Below are positions 32,842 to 41,893 of a stretch of 64,000 nt of DNA, one piece after another (position 1 is the first letter of the stretch; each line of letters opens with the position of its first letter). The stretch comes from JAPHTQ01 sp050288165. Its GTDB lineage: Bacteria; Pseudomonadota; Gammaproteobacteria; Thiohalomonadales; Thiohalomonadaceae. Below the pieces are notes generated by a model that was given only the letters and a program-made list of their open reading frames with translations, did no database searches and was not told the DNA's origin. The DNA lies in assembly GCA_050288165.1 (NCBI GenBank), contig JBNKDG010000002.1, positions 1 to 64,000 of the forward strand, given 5' to 3'. The translations under genes were made by a program, and so were the position numbers.

Positions 32842-33840
32842 ATGGATTCAACGGACAAAAAGCGCCTACTGGGTGAGATGTTGTTCGCCCGGCGTTTCGA
32901 AGAGCGCTGCTACGAAGCCTATGTAGAGCACCATATCGGTGGCTTTCTACACCTCTATCCCGGTCAGGAGGCGTGCGCCCACGGTGTGCTGGAGGCGGCT
33001 CGCCCCGGACACGACTACGTCATTACCGGCTACCGCGATCACATCCATGCGATTAAAAGCGGGGTCGATCCGAAAGCGGTGATGGCCGAGCTCTATGGCA
33101 AGGAGAGCGGCTGTTCCAAAGGCCGCGGCGGTTCGATGCATCTCTTTGATGTCGAGAAGCGCTTCATGGGCGGTTATGCCCTGGTCGGTGGCCCCTTTCC
33201 GTTGGCCGCGGGGATGGCCAAGGCGATCCAGTTGAAGAAAGGCGACGAGATTGTGCTCTGTTTCCTCGGTGATGCCGCCAACAACCAGGGCACCTTTCAC
33301 GAATCGCTCAACATGGCCTCGCTGTGGAAACTGCCGGTACTCTACGTCACCGAGAATAATCTCTACGGCATCGGCACCCGTATCGATCGCTCCAGCGCGA
33401 TCCAGGATCAATACAAACGGACCTGCGCTTACAACATCCCCTCCGCCAGGGCCGACGGCCAAGATATCGAAGCGGTGCATGCCGCCGCTGTCGATGCGGT
33501 GGCGCATGTCCGCTCCGGCCAGGGACCCTATCTGTTGGAACTGCACACCTACCGTTATCGCGGTCACTCCATGTCCGACTCCAATGCCTATCGTGCCCGC
33601 GAAGAGGAGGAGGCGTGGCGCAAGCGTGACCCGATCCTGATCCTGCGCGATCGATTGATTGAGGCCGGAGAACTGAGCAAGGAGGAGTACAAAAAGATGG
33701 AACAGGCGGCACAGGAGCGGATCGACAGGGAGGTCGTTCCCTATGCCGAGCAGGCCCCTGAACCGGATCTGGCGGAACTGGAAAAATATCTCTTCGCCGA
33801 GGATGACCCATGGGTGCATGGAGGGCCGAACCATGGCTGA
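32842..33840 (+). CDS. pdhA: Pyruvate dehydrogenase E1 component, alpha subunit
   Basis: 332 residues with the thiamine diphosphate motif GDAANNQGTFHESLNMASLWKLP, the phosphorylation-loop-like YRYRGHSMSDSNAYR segment, and SKGRGGSMHLF. This is the heterodimeric E1 alpha type, not the homodimeric AceE. A GGGGGAAGGTA site precedes the ATG. First gene of a three-gene PDH operon overlapping E1 beta by 8 bp. Branched-chain or acetoin dehydrogenase E1 cannot be fully excluded. Confidence 0.9.
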   Translation: MDSTDKKRLLGEMLFARRFEERCYEAYVEHHIGGFLHLYPGQEACAHGVLEAARPGHDYVITGYRDHIHAIKSGVDPKAVMAELYGKESGCSKGRGGSMHLFDVEKRFMGGYALVGGPFPLAAGMAKAIQLKKGDEIVLCFLGDAANNQGTFHESLNMASLWKLPVLYVTENNLYGIGTRIDRSSAIQDQYKRTCAYNIPSARADGQDIEAVHAAAVDAVAHVRSGQGPYLLELHTYRYRGHSMSDSNAYRAREEEEAWRKRDPILILRDRLIEAGELSKEEYKKMEQAAQERIDREVVPYAEQAPEPDLAELEKYLFAEDDPWVHGGPNHG

Positions 33841-34810
33841 GATGATGTTCTGGGAAGCTGTACGGCGTGCCCACGACGAGGAGATGGCCAACGATCCGCT
33901 GGTGATCTGCATGGGTGAGGATGTCGGCCTGGCGGGCGGTACCTACAAGGCGACTCAGGGGCTTTACGACAAGTACGGTCCGGAACGGGTGATCGATACG
34001 CCAATCTCCGAGAACAGTTACACCGGTCTTGGCATAGGCGCTTCGTTCCTCGGGGTGCGGCCGATTATCGAGATCATGTCGGTCAACTTCGCCTGGCTGG
34101 CCAGCGACCAGATCATGAACACCGCGGCCAAGGTGCGCTACATGTCCGGCGGTCAACTCTACGCGCCGGTGGTGATTCGTTCGCCGGGCGGCACCGCCCA
34201 CCAGCTCGGCGCGCAGCACTCGGGTCGCCTGGAGAAGGTCTTTATGGGCACCGCCGGACTGCGTGTGGTCACGCCATCCAATCCACGCCAGGCCTACGGC
34301 CTGCTGAAGAGTGCGGTGCGCTGCAACGACCCGGTCTTCATCAACGAACACGAACTGCTTTATAACCTGAAAGGGGAGGTGCCCGACGACGAGTACTTCA
34401 TGCCGCTGGAGGGTTCCGAGGTAAGTCGCAAGGGCAGCGACGTGACCCTGTTCGGTTACAACATCTCGGTGCACTGGTGCCTAGAGGCGGCGGCTGAACT
34501 GGCCAAACGCGGTATCGAGGCGGAGGTGATCGATCTTTACGCCCTGGCGCCGCTGGATCGCGAAGGGATCAGGGATTCCATCGGCAAGACCCATCGTGCG
34601 GTGATCGTCGAGGAGGATGAACCTGTTGCCGGAGTCGGTGCCGAGGTGATGGCGATCATCAATGAAGAGTGTTTCTACGAGCTGGATGGGCCACCTGTAC
34701 GGATAACGGCAAAAAATATTCCGATCCCGTACAATCGGGCGATGGGCAAGGCGGCCATTCCCAATGCCGGTGTCGTCGTCGAAGCCGTATTGAAAATGTT
34801 CGCGAAGTAA
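33833..34810 (+). CDS. pdhB: Pyruvate dehydrogenase E1 component, beta subunit
   Basis: 325 residues from ATG 33833, preceded by GGAGG within the end of the alpha gene. MGEDVGLAGGTYKATQGL, DTPISENSYTGLGIGASFLG and the C-terminal transketolase domain (EVIDLYALAPLDREGI, VIVEEDEPVAGVG) are typical of E1 beta. It pairs with the alpha subunit to decarboxylate pyruvate and load acetyl groups onto the lipoyl domain of E2, here the N-terminus of the next protein. Confidence 0.92.
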   Translation: MAEMMFWEAVRRAHDEEMANDPLVICMGEDVGLAGGTYKATQGLYDKYGPERVIDTPISENSYTGLGIGASFLGVRPIIEIMSVNFAWLASDQIMNTAAKVRYMSGGQLYAPVVIRSPGGTAHQLGAQHSGRLEKVFMGTAGLRVVTPSNPRQAYGLLKSAVRCNDPVFINEHELLYNLKGEVPDDEYFMPLEGSEVSRKGSDVTLFGYNISVHWCLEAAAELAKRGIEAEVIDLYALAPLDREGIRDSIGKTHRAVIVEEDEPVAGVGAEVMAIINEECFYELDGPPVRITAKNIPIPYNRAMGKAAIPNAGVVVEAVLKMFAK

Positions 34811-34888
34811 TCCGTTTCATCCCCGCCGTTGCTTGCCTCGGTGGCGACGGGGATTCTGTTTGTATTGCATGGAACAGGAATAAGAAAA

Positions 34889-37558
34889 ATGGCTGAACCC
34901 TACATCATCAAAATGCCCAAGCTCTCCGACACCATGACCGAAGGTGTACTGGTCAGTTGGGAGAAAAAGATCGGCGAATGGGTGGAGCGTGGCGACATCG
35001 TAGCCACCGTCGAGACCGACAAGGCATTGATGGATGTGGAGGTGTTTCGCGAAGGTTTTCTTTCCGGCCCGCGTGTCGCGGCCGATTCAGTGGTGGCGGT
35101 GGGCGAGCCCCTGGCACGGCTGGTGGCAAGTGAAGCCGAAGTGGTCGACGAAGAGAGCCGTGTCGAGGCAGACAGCGCAAAGGAGATCGCTGCGGAAGCC
35201 GAGCCCGAACAGCCTGCAGAAGAGACAACAACAGAAGAAGCGGTAGCACCTCGTCCCGAGAACAAACCGGCGACGCCCCAGGCGCGCAAACTGGCGGCGT
35301 CACTGGCGGTGAACCTGAACACCCTGCATGGCAGCGGTCCCAACGGCGAGATCACCGCCGAGGATGTGCGTAATGCCCATCCGTTGCATCGTCCGACCGA
35401 GATCGCCGAGCCGATCCCGGCGCACCTCTCGCCCCATGTCCAGGTGCCGGGCCACGGTCGGCCGATGACGGCGATGGAGAAGGCGGTGACCGCGGCGATG
35501 ACCGCCTCGCTGACCATGCCCACCTTTCACGTCACGCTGAACGTCCGTCCTGGTACCCTGATCCGGGCCGCAAAAAACCGCGGTATCTCCCTTACCGTCG
35601 CCATCGCCAAGGCATGCGCCGAGGCGATCAAACAGCACCCCGAGATCAACAATGCCTACCAGCCGATCGACAAGCTGGTGGAGCGCAAACAGATCGACAT
35701 CGGCATGGCGGTCGCTGCCGATGGCGGTGGTCTGGTGGTGCCGATACTGCATAAATGCGAGAGCCGTACTCTGGAAGAGTTGGACGAAATCTGGAAGGAA
35801 CTGGTGCCGCGTGCCCGCCGCCGCCATTTGACGCCGGAGGAGTACACCAGTCCCAGCTTTATGATCTCCAACATGGGGATGTTGGGAGTGACCTGGTTTG
35901 ATGCCATCCCCACACCAGGTACCGCCGCGGTGCTGGCGATTTCCTCCACCGGACCAGACGGCATGCCGTTGACCATCACTGCCGATCACCGGGTCGTGAA
36001 CGGTGCCCAGGTGGCGGAGTTTCTCAACACCCTCAAGGGTGTGATCGAACAGCCGGAAGCGTGGCTCGGTTCGGCAGGCCCCCGCATTCCCGAGGGTGAG
36101 TGGGATTTCGACGTGGTGGTGATCGGTGGCGGTCCCGGTGGCGAGGATTGTGCCCGCGAACTGGCCGGACATGGTCTTAAAGTCGCCATGATCAACGACG
36201 CCCCGCTGCCCGGTGGCGAATGCCTGTGGCGTGGCTGCATCCCTTCCAAGGCGTGGCGTGCCGCGGCGGATCGGATTCGTGATCGGGCAGGTGATGAACT
36301 GCTCGGTGTCAGCTCCGGCAAATCGAAACTCGACTGGGGCAAACTGGAGGCGCATCGCCGTAGCGTGCTGGAGCAACGCGGCGAGATGGCGTTCAAGGCC
36401 GACAAGGGAATCAAGATTAAAGTGATTCAGGGGTTCGCCAGTTTCGAGAGCGACCATAGGGTCTTCGTCGATACTTCAGGAAATAGCGACGATCCGCATC
36501 TCCGCTCACGCTGTGGCGATGAAGGTAGCGGCGAGCGCATCAGTTTCGGTTACGCGGTGATCGCCACCGGCGCACCGCCCTTTGTGCCGGGGATCCCCGG
36601 CGCCCGTGAAGGTCTGGAGAGCGGTGGTGTGCTGACCTCCGACACCATTTGGGGTCTGGAGAAACAACCTAAACGACTCGGCATCATTGGCGGCGGTGCT
36701 ATCGGTATGGAGATGGCACAGATCTTTCAGGACTTCGGTACCGAGGTTTTATTGTTGGAAGCACGTGAGCGGGTGCTGGCCGAAGTGGAGTCGGAGATCG
36801 CCAAACAACTTACCGCCGTACTGGAAAACGATCCGCGACTGACTATTGTGACCTCTGCCTCGATTCAATCCATCGACGGTAAGCCGGGCAAGATGGTGTT
36901 GAATTATGCAGATGCTGAGAAGCCTGAGCAGCAGTTCGAGTGTGATTATGTGTTGATGGCTACCGGCAAACGTCCGTCATTGGATGGTCTGAAACTGGAT
37001 AAGGCAGGTGTTGCGATAGAGAACGGTGTGATCAAGGCAGACCAGCACTGCCGCACTTCGGTTGCGCATATTTACGCGGTCGGTGATGTCATCGGCGGTC
37101 TGATGCTGGCACACACTGCTGCGCAGCAGGGGCGTGTCGCGGCGGCGACGATTCTTGGTGAAGAGATGGCCTACAACGAAGCGAAAGATTGCGGTGTGAT
37201 CTTTACTCGTCCCGAAGCCGGTTTTGTCGGTCTATCCATGGAGCAGGCCAAGGCACAGGGTATCGATGCCGCCGAGGTGAAGGTGCCGTTGAGTGTCGAT
37301 GCGCGCGCCATGATCAGCGGTGAAACTCACGGTCTGATCAAGATCGTCGCCGACAAGGAGAGCCACCGTGTAATTGGTGTGCATCTGCTGGCGGATCACA
37401 CCGATGCATTGATCGGTGAAGCGGTGATGATGGTCGAGGCGGAGCTGACCCTGGAACAGGTGGCCAATGCCATCCATCCCCACCCAACCCAGACAGAACT
37501 GTTTGGTGATCTGGCGCGACGACTGCTTTCACGCTTGCGTCGCAGCAAAAAGAAATAG
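34889..37558 (+). CDS. Fused dihydrolipoyl acyltransferase (E2) and dihydrolipoyl dehydrogenase (E3)
   Basis: 889 residues from ATG 34889. Order: lipoyl domain (lipoyl Lys45 in ETDKALMDV), acidic linker (about 82-125), E1/E3-binding domain (about 128-163), E2 catalytic core (about 190-395) with active-site His367 in DHRVVNG, then a complete E3 from about 406: FAD loop GGGPGG (413-418), redox pair C445/C450 (CLWRGC), NAD loop GIIGGGAIGMEMAQ, and HPHPTQTE near 863-870 for the catalytic His/Glu. E2 and E3 are normally separate proteins. Asn371 stands where most E2 enzymes have Asp, so E2 chemistry may be altered. It completes a PDH complex with pdhA and pdhB. Confidence 0.93.
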   Translation: MAEPYIIKMPKLSDTMTEGVLVSWEKKIGEWVERGDIVATVETDKALMDVEVFREGFLSGPRVAADSVVAVGEPLARLVASEAEVVDEESRVEADSAKEIAAEAEPEQPAEETTTEEAVAPRPENKPATPQARKLAASLAVNLNTLHGSGPNGEITAEDVRNAHPLHRPTEIAEPIPAHLSPHVQVPGHGRPMTAMEKAVTAAMTASLTMPTFHVTLNVRPGTLIRAAKNRGISLTVAIAKACAEAIKQHPEINNAYQPIDKLVERKQIDIGMAVAADGGGLVVPILHKCESRTLEELDEIWKELVPRARRRHLTPEEYTSPSFMISNMGMLGVTWFDAIPTPGTAAVLAISSTGPDGMPLTITADHRVVNGAQVAEFLNTLKGVIEQPEAWLGSAGPRIPEGEWDFDVVVIGGGPGGEDCARELAGHGLKVAMINDAPLPGGECLWRGCIPSKAWRAAADRIRDRAGDELLGVSSGKSKLDWGKLEAHRRSVLEQRGEMAFKADKGIKIKVIQGFASFESDHRVFVDTSGNSDDPHLRSRCGDEGSGERISFGYAVIATGAPPFVPGIPGAREGLESGGVLTSDTIWGLEKQPKRLGIIGGGAIGMEMAQIFQDFGTEVLLLEARERVLAEVESEIAKQLTAVLENDPRLTIVTSASIQSIDGKPGKMVLNYADAEKPEQQFECDYVLMATGKRPSLDGLKLDKAGVAIENGVIKADQHCRTSVAHIYAVGDVIGGLMLAHTAAQQGRVAAATILGEEMAYNEAKDCGVIFTRPEAGFVGLSMEQAKAQGIDAAEVKVPLSVDARAMISGETHGLIKIVADKESHRVIGVHLLADHTDALIGEAVMMVEAELTLEQVANAIHPHPTQTELFGDLARRLLSRLRRSKKK

Positions 37559-37599
37559 TTTTATAACTGTTCACAGGCATACCGCATTGGAGCGCGAAC

Positions 37600-38157
37600 A
37601 TGCTTAAAAATACTACCATTCTATTTCTGCTGTCTTTGCTAAGTGCATGCAGTACCTTCCATGTCGAGCGGGAATTGGAAGTGAGCTCGGAAATGGAAGA
37701 TCTCCGTCCAATTCAGACACGCTGGTTCCACACTAGCGATCAGGCCCAGCTCACCACTGCTATGGTGGACACGTTGCTCGAATTAGGATTCTCCGATATT
37801 CAACATGAGTCTTCTCTGGGATTTGCCTCGGCCAGTTTTCGTACCGATGAGTTTGATGCCGACGAGGTGCTGCAGATCGGCGCAATGTTTTTTGTCGCGA
37901 TTTTGCTCCCAGGTATCAATTTTGGGAACGGGGTCAGCGTCGATGATTATGAGATGCTCTATGCCACGGTGACGACAATGCCGGGTGACAATACGGGAAC
38001 ACGTGTACGTTTAACACTACAGCGGGTGATGCGTGCAATTAACAAGCGTATCTCCAACATTGAGAATGTCGATAAAGCAGATGTCTATGCGGAGTTTTTC
38101 AAACGGATGCAATCAAAGCTGCCAGGCGATGTGGCGGTGCTGCAGGAGTTACAGTGA
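37600..38157 (+). CDS. Unknown lipoprotein
   Basis: 185 residues with a lipoprotein signal (FLLSLLSACS; lipidated Cys17). The mature part has a helix-strand pattern (TTAMVDTLLELGFSDIQHESSLGFASASF) reminiscent of small envelope domains, and one hydrophobic stretch (AMFFVAILLPGINFG). I do not recognise the family. Its stop overlaps the next start as TGATG, so the two are co-translated. Confidence 0.8.
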   Translation: MLKNTTILFLLSLLSACSTFHVERELEVSSEMEDLRPIQTRWFHTSDQAQLTTAMVDTLLELGFSDIQHESSLGFASASFRTDEFDADEVLQIGAMFFVAILLPGINFGNGVSVDDYEMLYATVTTMPGDNTGTRVRLTLQRVMRAINKRISNIENVDKADVYAEFFKRMQSKLPGDVAVLQELQ

Positions 38158-38540
38158 TGAATCGCATTGCGAAAGTATCGTTGGTGTTGGGGACACTTCT
38201 GCTGGGAAATCACTCTGGCTACGCTGCTGAGAATGCAGCGCATGAATTCAATGGCATCGACAGGGTCACAGCAATGCGTGCGGCGCTTGTCGCGCTACAG
38301 GATATCGGTTTTGTGATTGAAAGTGCCGATATAGCAAAATGGACGATAAAGTCGACACGCTTTGCAGAAAACCCTGAACCGCAGTTAACAATGGATATTG
38401 CCGTGGTCGGGAACGATGAAGGGGCTGTGCTTCAGGCAGCGTTACTGGTGGATGGGAAGGCGGTTCCCTTTCACCATATTGCCTATCACAATTTCTTCCT
38501 CGATGTAGAGCAAAAGGTTTCGGAAATATCTCGTCGATAA
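38157..38540 (+). CDS. Unknown exported protein paired with the lipoprotein
   Basis: About 127 residues from ATG 38157 (a GTG one codon upstream is also in frame). A signal peptide ends near SGYAAEN. The segment RVTAMRAALVALQDIGFVIESADIAKWTIKSTRF parallels the AMVDTLLELGFSDIQHESS region of the preceding lipoprotein, so the two may share a domain. It ends one base before the convergent diguanylate cyclase gene. Confidence 0.75.
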   Translation: MNRIAKVSLVLGTLLLGNHSGYAAENAAHEFNGIDRVTAMRAALVALQDIGFVIESADIAKWTIKSTRFAENPEPQLTMDIAVVGNDEGAVLQAALLVDGKAVPFHHIAYHNFFLDVEQKVSEISRR

Positions 38541-38541
38541 A

Positions 38542-39903
38542 TTAATCGTGTGACGGACTTTCCTCTGTCTTATGCCTTTTCTTTTCTGCATACATTGCCT
38601 GATCCGCTGCACGTAGCAGTTCATCTGTATTCTCGCCGTCCAGTGGGTAGAGGCTGGCGCCGATGGAAGTACTGAGTGTTAATTCGTTACCGATGTAGGT
38701 AAACGGCGCGTTAAACGCCTGGCGAATTTTTTCCGCGACTTTCAATGCGCCAAGACTGTCGGTCGTCGAGGGCAGGATGATCATGAATTCATCGCCTCCC
38801 ACACGGGCCAGGGTGTCTTCCTGACGAATGACGCTATTAATCCTTCTTCCCACTTCGCGTAACACTATATCGCCAGCCTTATGCCCGAATTGATCGTTGA
38901 TCGGTTTAAATCCATTCAGGTCGAGGGAGAGCAGGGCAAAAGGGTGCTGCTGACGCTGTCTTTGCAGCAGGGTGTAATTCAGTCGTTCATCAAACAGTCT
39001 TCGATTGGCCAGACCGGTCAGCGGGTCATGTAGAGCGATATGTTTGATCGCGCGGCGGTCGACCAGAATTACCCACAACATGGTTGCCAATAGCAGTGAG
39101 ATTAATGCGGCAAAAATGCGGAAATAAGCGAGGTGTTGCTGATGACTGTCCCAGCCATCAGTGGGTACAGCGGCCATCTGCCATTTGCCACCGGGGATAG
39201 TCAGACTGAGTAGAACGGGGTTGTATCCAAACAGCTCGTCTTTGCCGAAGAAGGTGGCACCTGCGACACCCAGGCCATCTTCGCCACGCAGGGCAAGACT
39301 GATTTGTCCATCATCTGCATGCACACCTGCTGCGCTAAACAGTGAGTCGATGTCGATGACCAGACTGAGAATACCCCAGTAACGATCGTTGTCCATAAAG
39401 ACAGGGGTGCGGCTGATCAGACCAATACCTCCCTGTACCAGTTGTACCGGCCCGGCGAGTACGGTGTTGCGTGAATTGATTGCACGCTCCACTGCGGGCC
39501 ACTGCTCCGCATGCTGCCGATAGTTCAGGCCGATAGCGCTTTTGTTTCCTTCCAGCGGAAAAACATGGGTGAGAATGTTATTGGGCGCCAGACCAATATT
39601 GCGTAGATGGTGGCCGCTAAGGAAAAGAGTCTGCAGAACTTTCTGCACATCACGCTGGTCGGTGAGTTTCGGGTTGATGGTGATGTAACCGGTGAGACCG
39701 GTGGTGATATAGAGGGTGGCGTTAAGTTCGCTTTCCAGTCGCGCGCGGGTAGCGGAGGCGTGCATGAGTACCTGTCCGCGCTGCAAATCTCTGAGGCGTT
39801 TTTCCTCGATATCCACCACATAGCCGGTGGTTGTGAATAGCAGCGCAAACAGCGCTAATGGGATCGGTAATGTACGCCAGAGGATTGGTCTTGCTGTTTT
39901 CAT
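38542..39903 (-). CDS. Membrane diguanylate cyclase with CHASE sensor domain
   Basis: 453 residues: membrane helix (about 9-30), a periplasmic CHASE-type sensor (about 60-240; NIGLAPNNILTHVFPLEGNKSAIGLNY), a second helix (about 265-285), then a GGDEF domain. The active site is intact (RVGGDEFMIIL) and the product-inhibition I-site RQED lies five residues before it, so it should make c-di-GMP and be feedback-controlled. c-di-GMP is the activator of PelD, encoded about 13 kb away, a possible but unproven link. Confidence 0.93.
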   Translation of the reverse strand: MKTARPILWRTLPIPLALFALLFTTTGYVVDIEEKRLRDLQRGQVLMHASATRARLESELNATLYITTGLTGYITINPKLTDQRDVQKVLQTLFLSGHHLRNIGLAPNNILTHVFPLEGNKSAIGLNYRQHAEQWPAVERAINSRNTVLAGPVQLVQGGIGLISRTPVFMDNDRYWGILSLVIDIDSLFSAAGVHADDGQISLALRGEDGLGVAGATFFGKDELFGYNPVLLSLTIPGGKWQMAAVPTDGWDSHQQHLAYFRIFAALISLLLATMLWVILVDRRAIKHIALHDPLTGLANRRLFDERLNYTLLQRQRQQHPFALLSLDLNGFKPINDQFGHKAGDIVLREVGRRINSVIRQEDTLARVGGDEFMIILPSTTDSLGALKVAEKIRQAFNAPFTYIGNELTLSTSIGASLYPLDGENTDELLRAADQAMYAEKKRHKTEESPSHD

Positions 39904-40247
39904 CGACTGTTTATTTTTCCGCTATGTTCCTGGCGGTGATCATTTTGATTGCATAGATTTCAGCGCAGATTACGCTGTAACTTTCCCCATCAATGGTTAT
40001 GCGTCGGCGAGAATAGCATAGCGGCCGCTGTCCGATACTTACCACATTTGATACTGCCTCAGCAGGCAGCGTTATCGGCTTTATGGTCAGCCGACTTGAC
40101 GATGAGTAAATCTCCTCTTTTGTGAACACAGTATTGTTTATTTTAATAAACAGTATTGGATTCTTGTTTTGTCAGGTACAATGCCCCACATTTTGAGACT
40201 GGATAAAAATAATTTCGGTAACTTCTTGAAATTGAGAGAAAATTCAT
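39904..40247. other. 344-base divergent intergenic region
   Basis: Lies between the diguanylate cyclase and the GltD-like gene, whose promoters it must hold. The palindrome TGTTTATTTTAATAAACA (8-bp arms) lies at about 40134-40151, flanked by direct repeats of acagtattg. TTGGAT (40156-40161) and TACAAT (40177-40182) are possible -35/-10 boxes for the plus-strand gene, but the 15-base spacing is short. No convincing gene is seen. Confidence 0.45.
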
Positions 40248-41882
40248 ATGAATGCTAAGGATATGACAGCCTCCCCGGATAAATTTGCCAAGGGAACCGG
40301 GGCGCACCGCACACGTCGGCCCGTCTATATGGACTTTCTGCCGCCGTGTAACAACGCCTGCCCGGCGGGGGAAGACATTCAGGGCTGGCTGGCGTTGGCG
40401 CAGGCTGGCCAGTACGAGGCAGCATGGCAAAAACTGATTGAAAACAACCCCTTCCCGGCGATCCACGGCCGGGTCTGCTACCACCCCTGTGAGACCGCCT
40501 GTAACCGGGTCTACACCGATGAAGAGGTCAGCATCCACGCGGTGGAACGTTTCCTTGGCGACCTGGCGATGGAGCAGGGCTGGAAGCCGAAGTACAAACC
40601 GCGTCCCGGTGGCAAACGGGTGATGGTGGTCGGCGGCGGCCCCAGCGGACTCTCCGCCGCCTATCATCTGACCCGTCTGGGTCATCAGGTAGAGATCTTC
40701 GAGGCTGGCCCCGTTGCGGGTGGCATGATCCACTTCGGTATCCCTGCGTATCGCATGCCGCGCGATGAACTGGAGCGTGAGATCAAGCGGGTCGAAGAGA
40801 TGGGAGTAAAGATCCATCTCAACTACCGTGTCGATGACGTACAGGGCGAAAAGACTTCGGGCAATTTCGACGCGGTGTTCGTCGCCGTCGGTGCCCACCT
40901 CTCCAAGAAGATTGATGTCCCGGCGCGCGATGCCAAGGGGATGATGGATGCGGTCAGCTTCCTCAAGAGCGTCGAGAACGGTGAGCCGCTGAAGCTGGGT
41001 CGCCGTGTCGCCATCTACGGCGGTGGTAACACCGCGATGGACGCCGCCCGGGTGGCCAAACGCATGGGTGTGGACGAGGCGATGATCATCTACCGCCGTG
41101 ACCGCGACAACATGGCGGCGCACGCCTTTGAAGCCGACGAGGCGGTGGAAGAAGGGGTCAAGATCAACTGGCTCCGCTCCATTAAAGAAGTCGATGGTAC
41201 CTCCATTGAAGTCGAGATCATGGAACTGGGTGAGGACGGCAAGCCGCGTTCCACTGGTAAGTTCGAAAAGCTGGAGGCCGATTCGCTGATCATGGCGGTG
41301 GGTCAGGAGACCGACACCGGATTCCTTGGCCGCGTCCCCGGTATCGAGTTCAAAGCAGACGGCACCGTAGTGGTCGGCGACAACATGATGACCGGTCACG
41401 ACGGCATCTTCGCTGGCGGTGACATGGTCCCTTCAAAACGTTCAGTGACTATCGCAACTGGTCACGGCAAGAAGGCGGCAAAACATATCGATGCCTGGCT
41501 TCGTGGCGAGACCTACATGCCGCGTCCCAAGCACGACATCATCGAACACGACAAGCTGCAACTGTGGTACCGCACCGAGGCACCGCAGGTGGAGCAGCCG
41601 CATCTGCCGTTGTCGCAACGGCTTGGCGGTTTTGAAGAGATCCTCAAGGGAATTAGCGAAAAAGAGGCGGTCTACGAGGCGAAGCGTTGTCTTTCCTGCG
41701 GCAACTGCTTCGAGTGCGACGGTTGCTACGGCTCCTGCCCGGAGGACGCGATCATCAAGCTCGGTCCCGGCAAGAAATACCGCTACGACTACAGCCTCTG
41801 CACCGGCTGCGGTACCTGCATGGAGCAGTGCCCCTGCCACGCCATTGAGATGATCCCCGAAAGCGTCAACGCCGCGGAGTGA
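40248..41882 (+). CDS. GltD-like NAD(P)H flavoprotein with C-terminal 2x[4Fe-4S] domain
   Basis: 544 residues. An N-terminal Fe-S domain (CNNACPAGEDI, CYHPCETACNR) and FAD/NADPH domain (VMVVGGGPSGLSAAY; second nucleotide loop AIYGGGNTAMDAA; FAGGDMVPSKRSV) match the glutamate synthase small subunit family. A C-terminal extension from about residue 480 carries cysteine clusters (CLSCGNCFECDGCYGSCP and CTGCGTCMEQCP), a ferredoxin-like domain. No GltB large subunit is nearby. It precedes pyruvate:ferredoxin oxidoreductase by 11 bases, so it probably exchanges electrons between NAD(P)H and that enzyme or its ferredoxin. Confidence 0.9.
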   Translation: MNAKDMTASPDKFAKGTGAHRTRRPVYMDFLPPCNNACPAGEDIQGWLALAQAGQYEAAWQKLIENNPFPAIHGRVCYHPCETACNRVYTDEEVSIHAVERFLGDLAMEQGWKPKYKPRPGGKRVMVVGGGPSGLSAAYHLTRLGHQVEIFEAGPVAGGMIHFGIPAYRMPRDELEREIKRVEEMGVKIHLNYRVDDVQGEKTSGNFDAVFVAVGAHLSKKIDVPARDAKGMMDAVSFLKSVENGEPLKLGRRVAIYGGGNTAMDAARVAKRMGVDEAMIIYRRDRDNMAAHAFEADEAVEEGVKINWLRSIKEVDGTSIEVEIMELGEDGKPRSTGKFEKLEADSLIMAVGQETDTGFLGRVPGIEFKADGTVVVGDNMMTGHDGIFAGGDMVPSKRSVTIATGHGKKAAKHIDAWLRGETYMPRPKHDIIEHDKLQLWYRTEAPQVEQPHLPLSQRLGGFEEILKGISEKEAVYEAKRCLSCGNCFECDGCYGSCPEDAIIKLGPGKKYRYDYSLCTGCGTCMEQCPCHAIEMIPESVNAAE

Positions 41883-41893
41883 AAAGGAACAGC

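Noticed and set aside
39911..40129. 72-residue minus-strand frame upstream of the diguanylate cyclase
   Set aside because: No ribosome site, no recognisable pattern, and it covers the region needed for divergent promoters.
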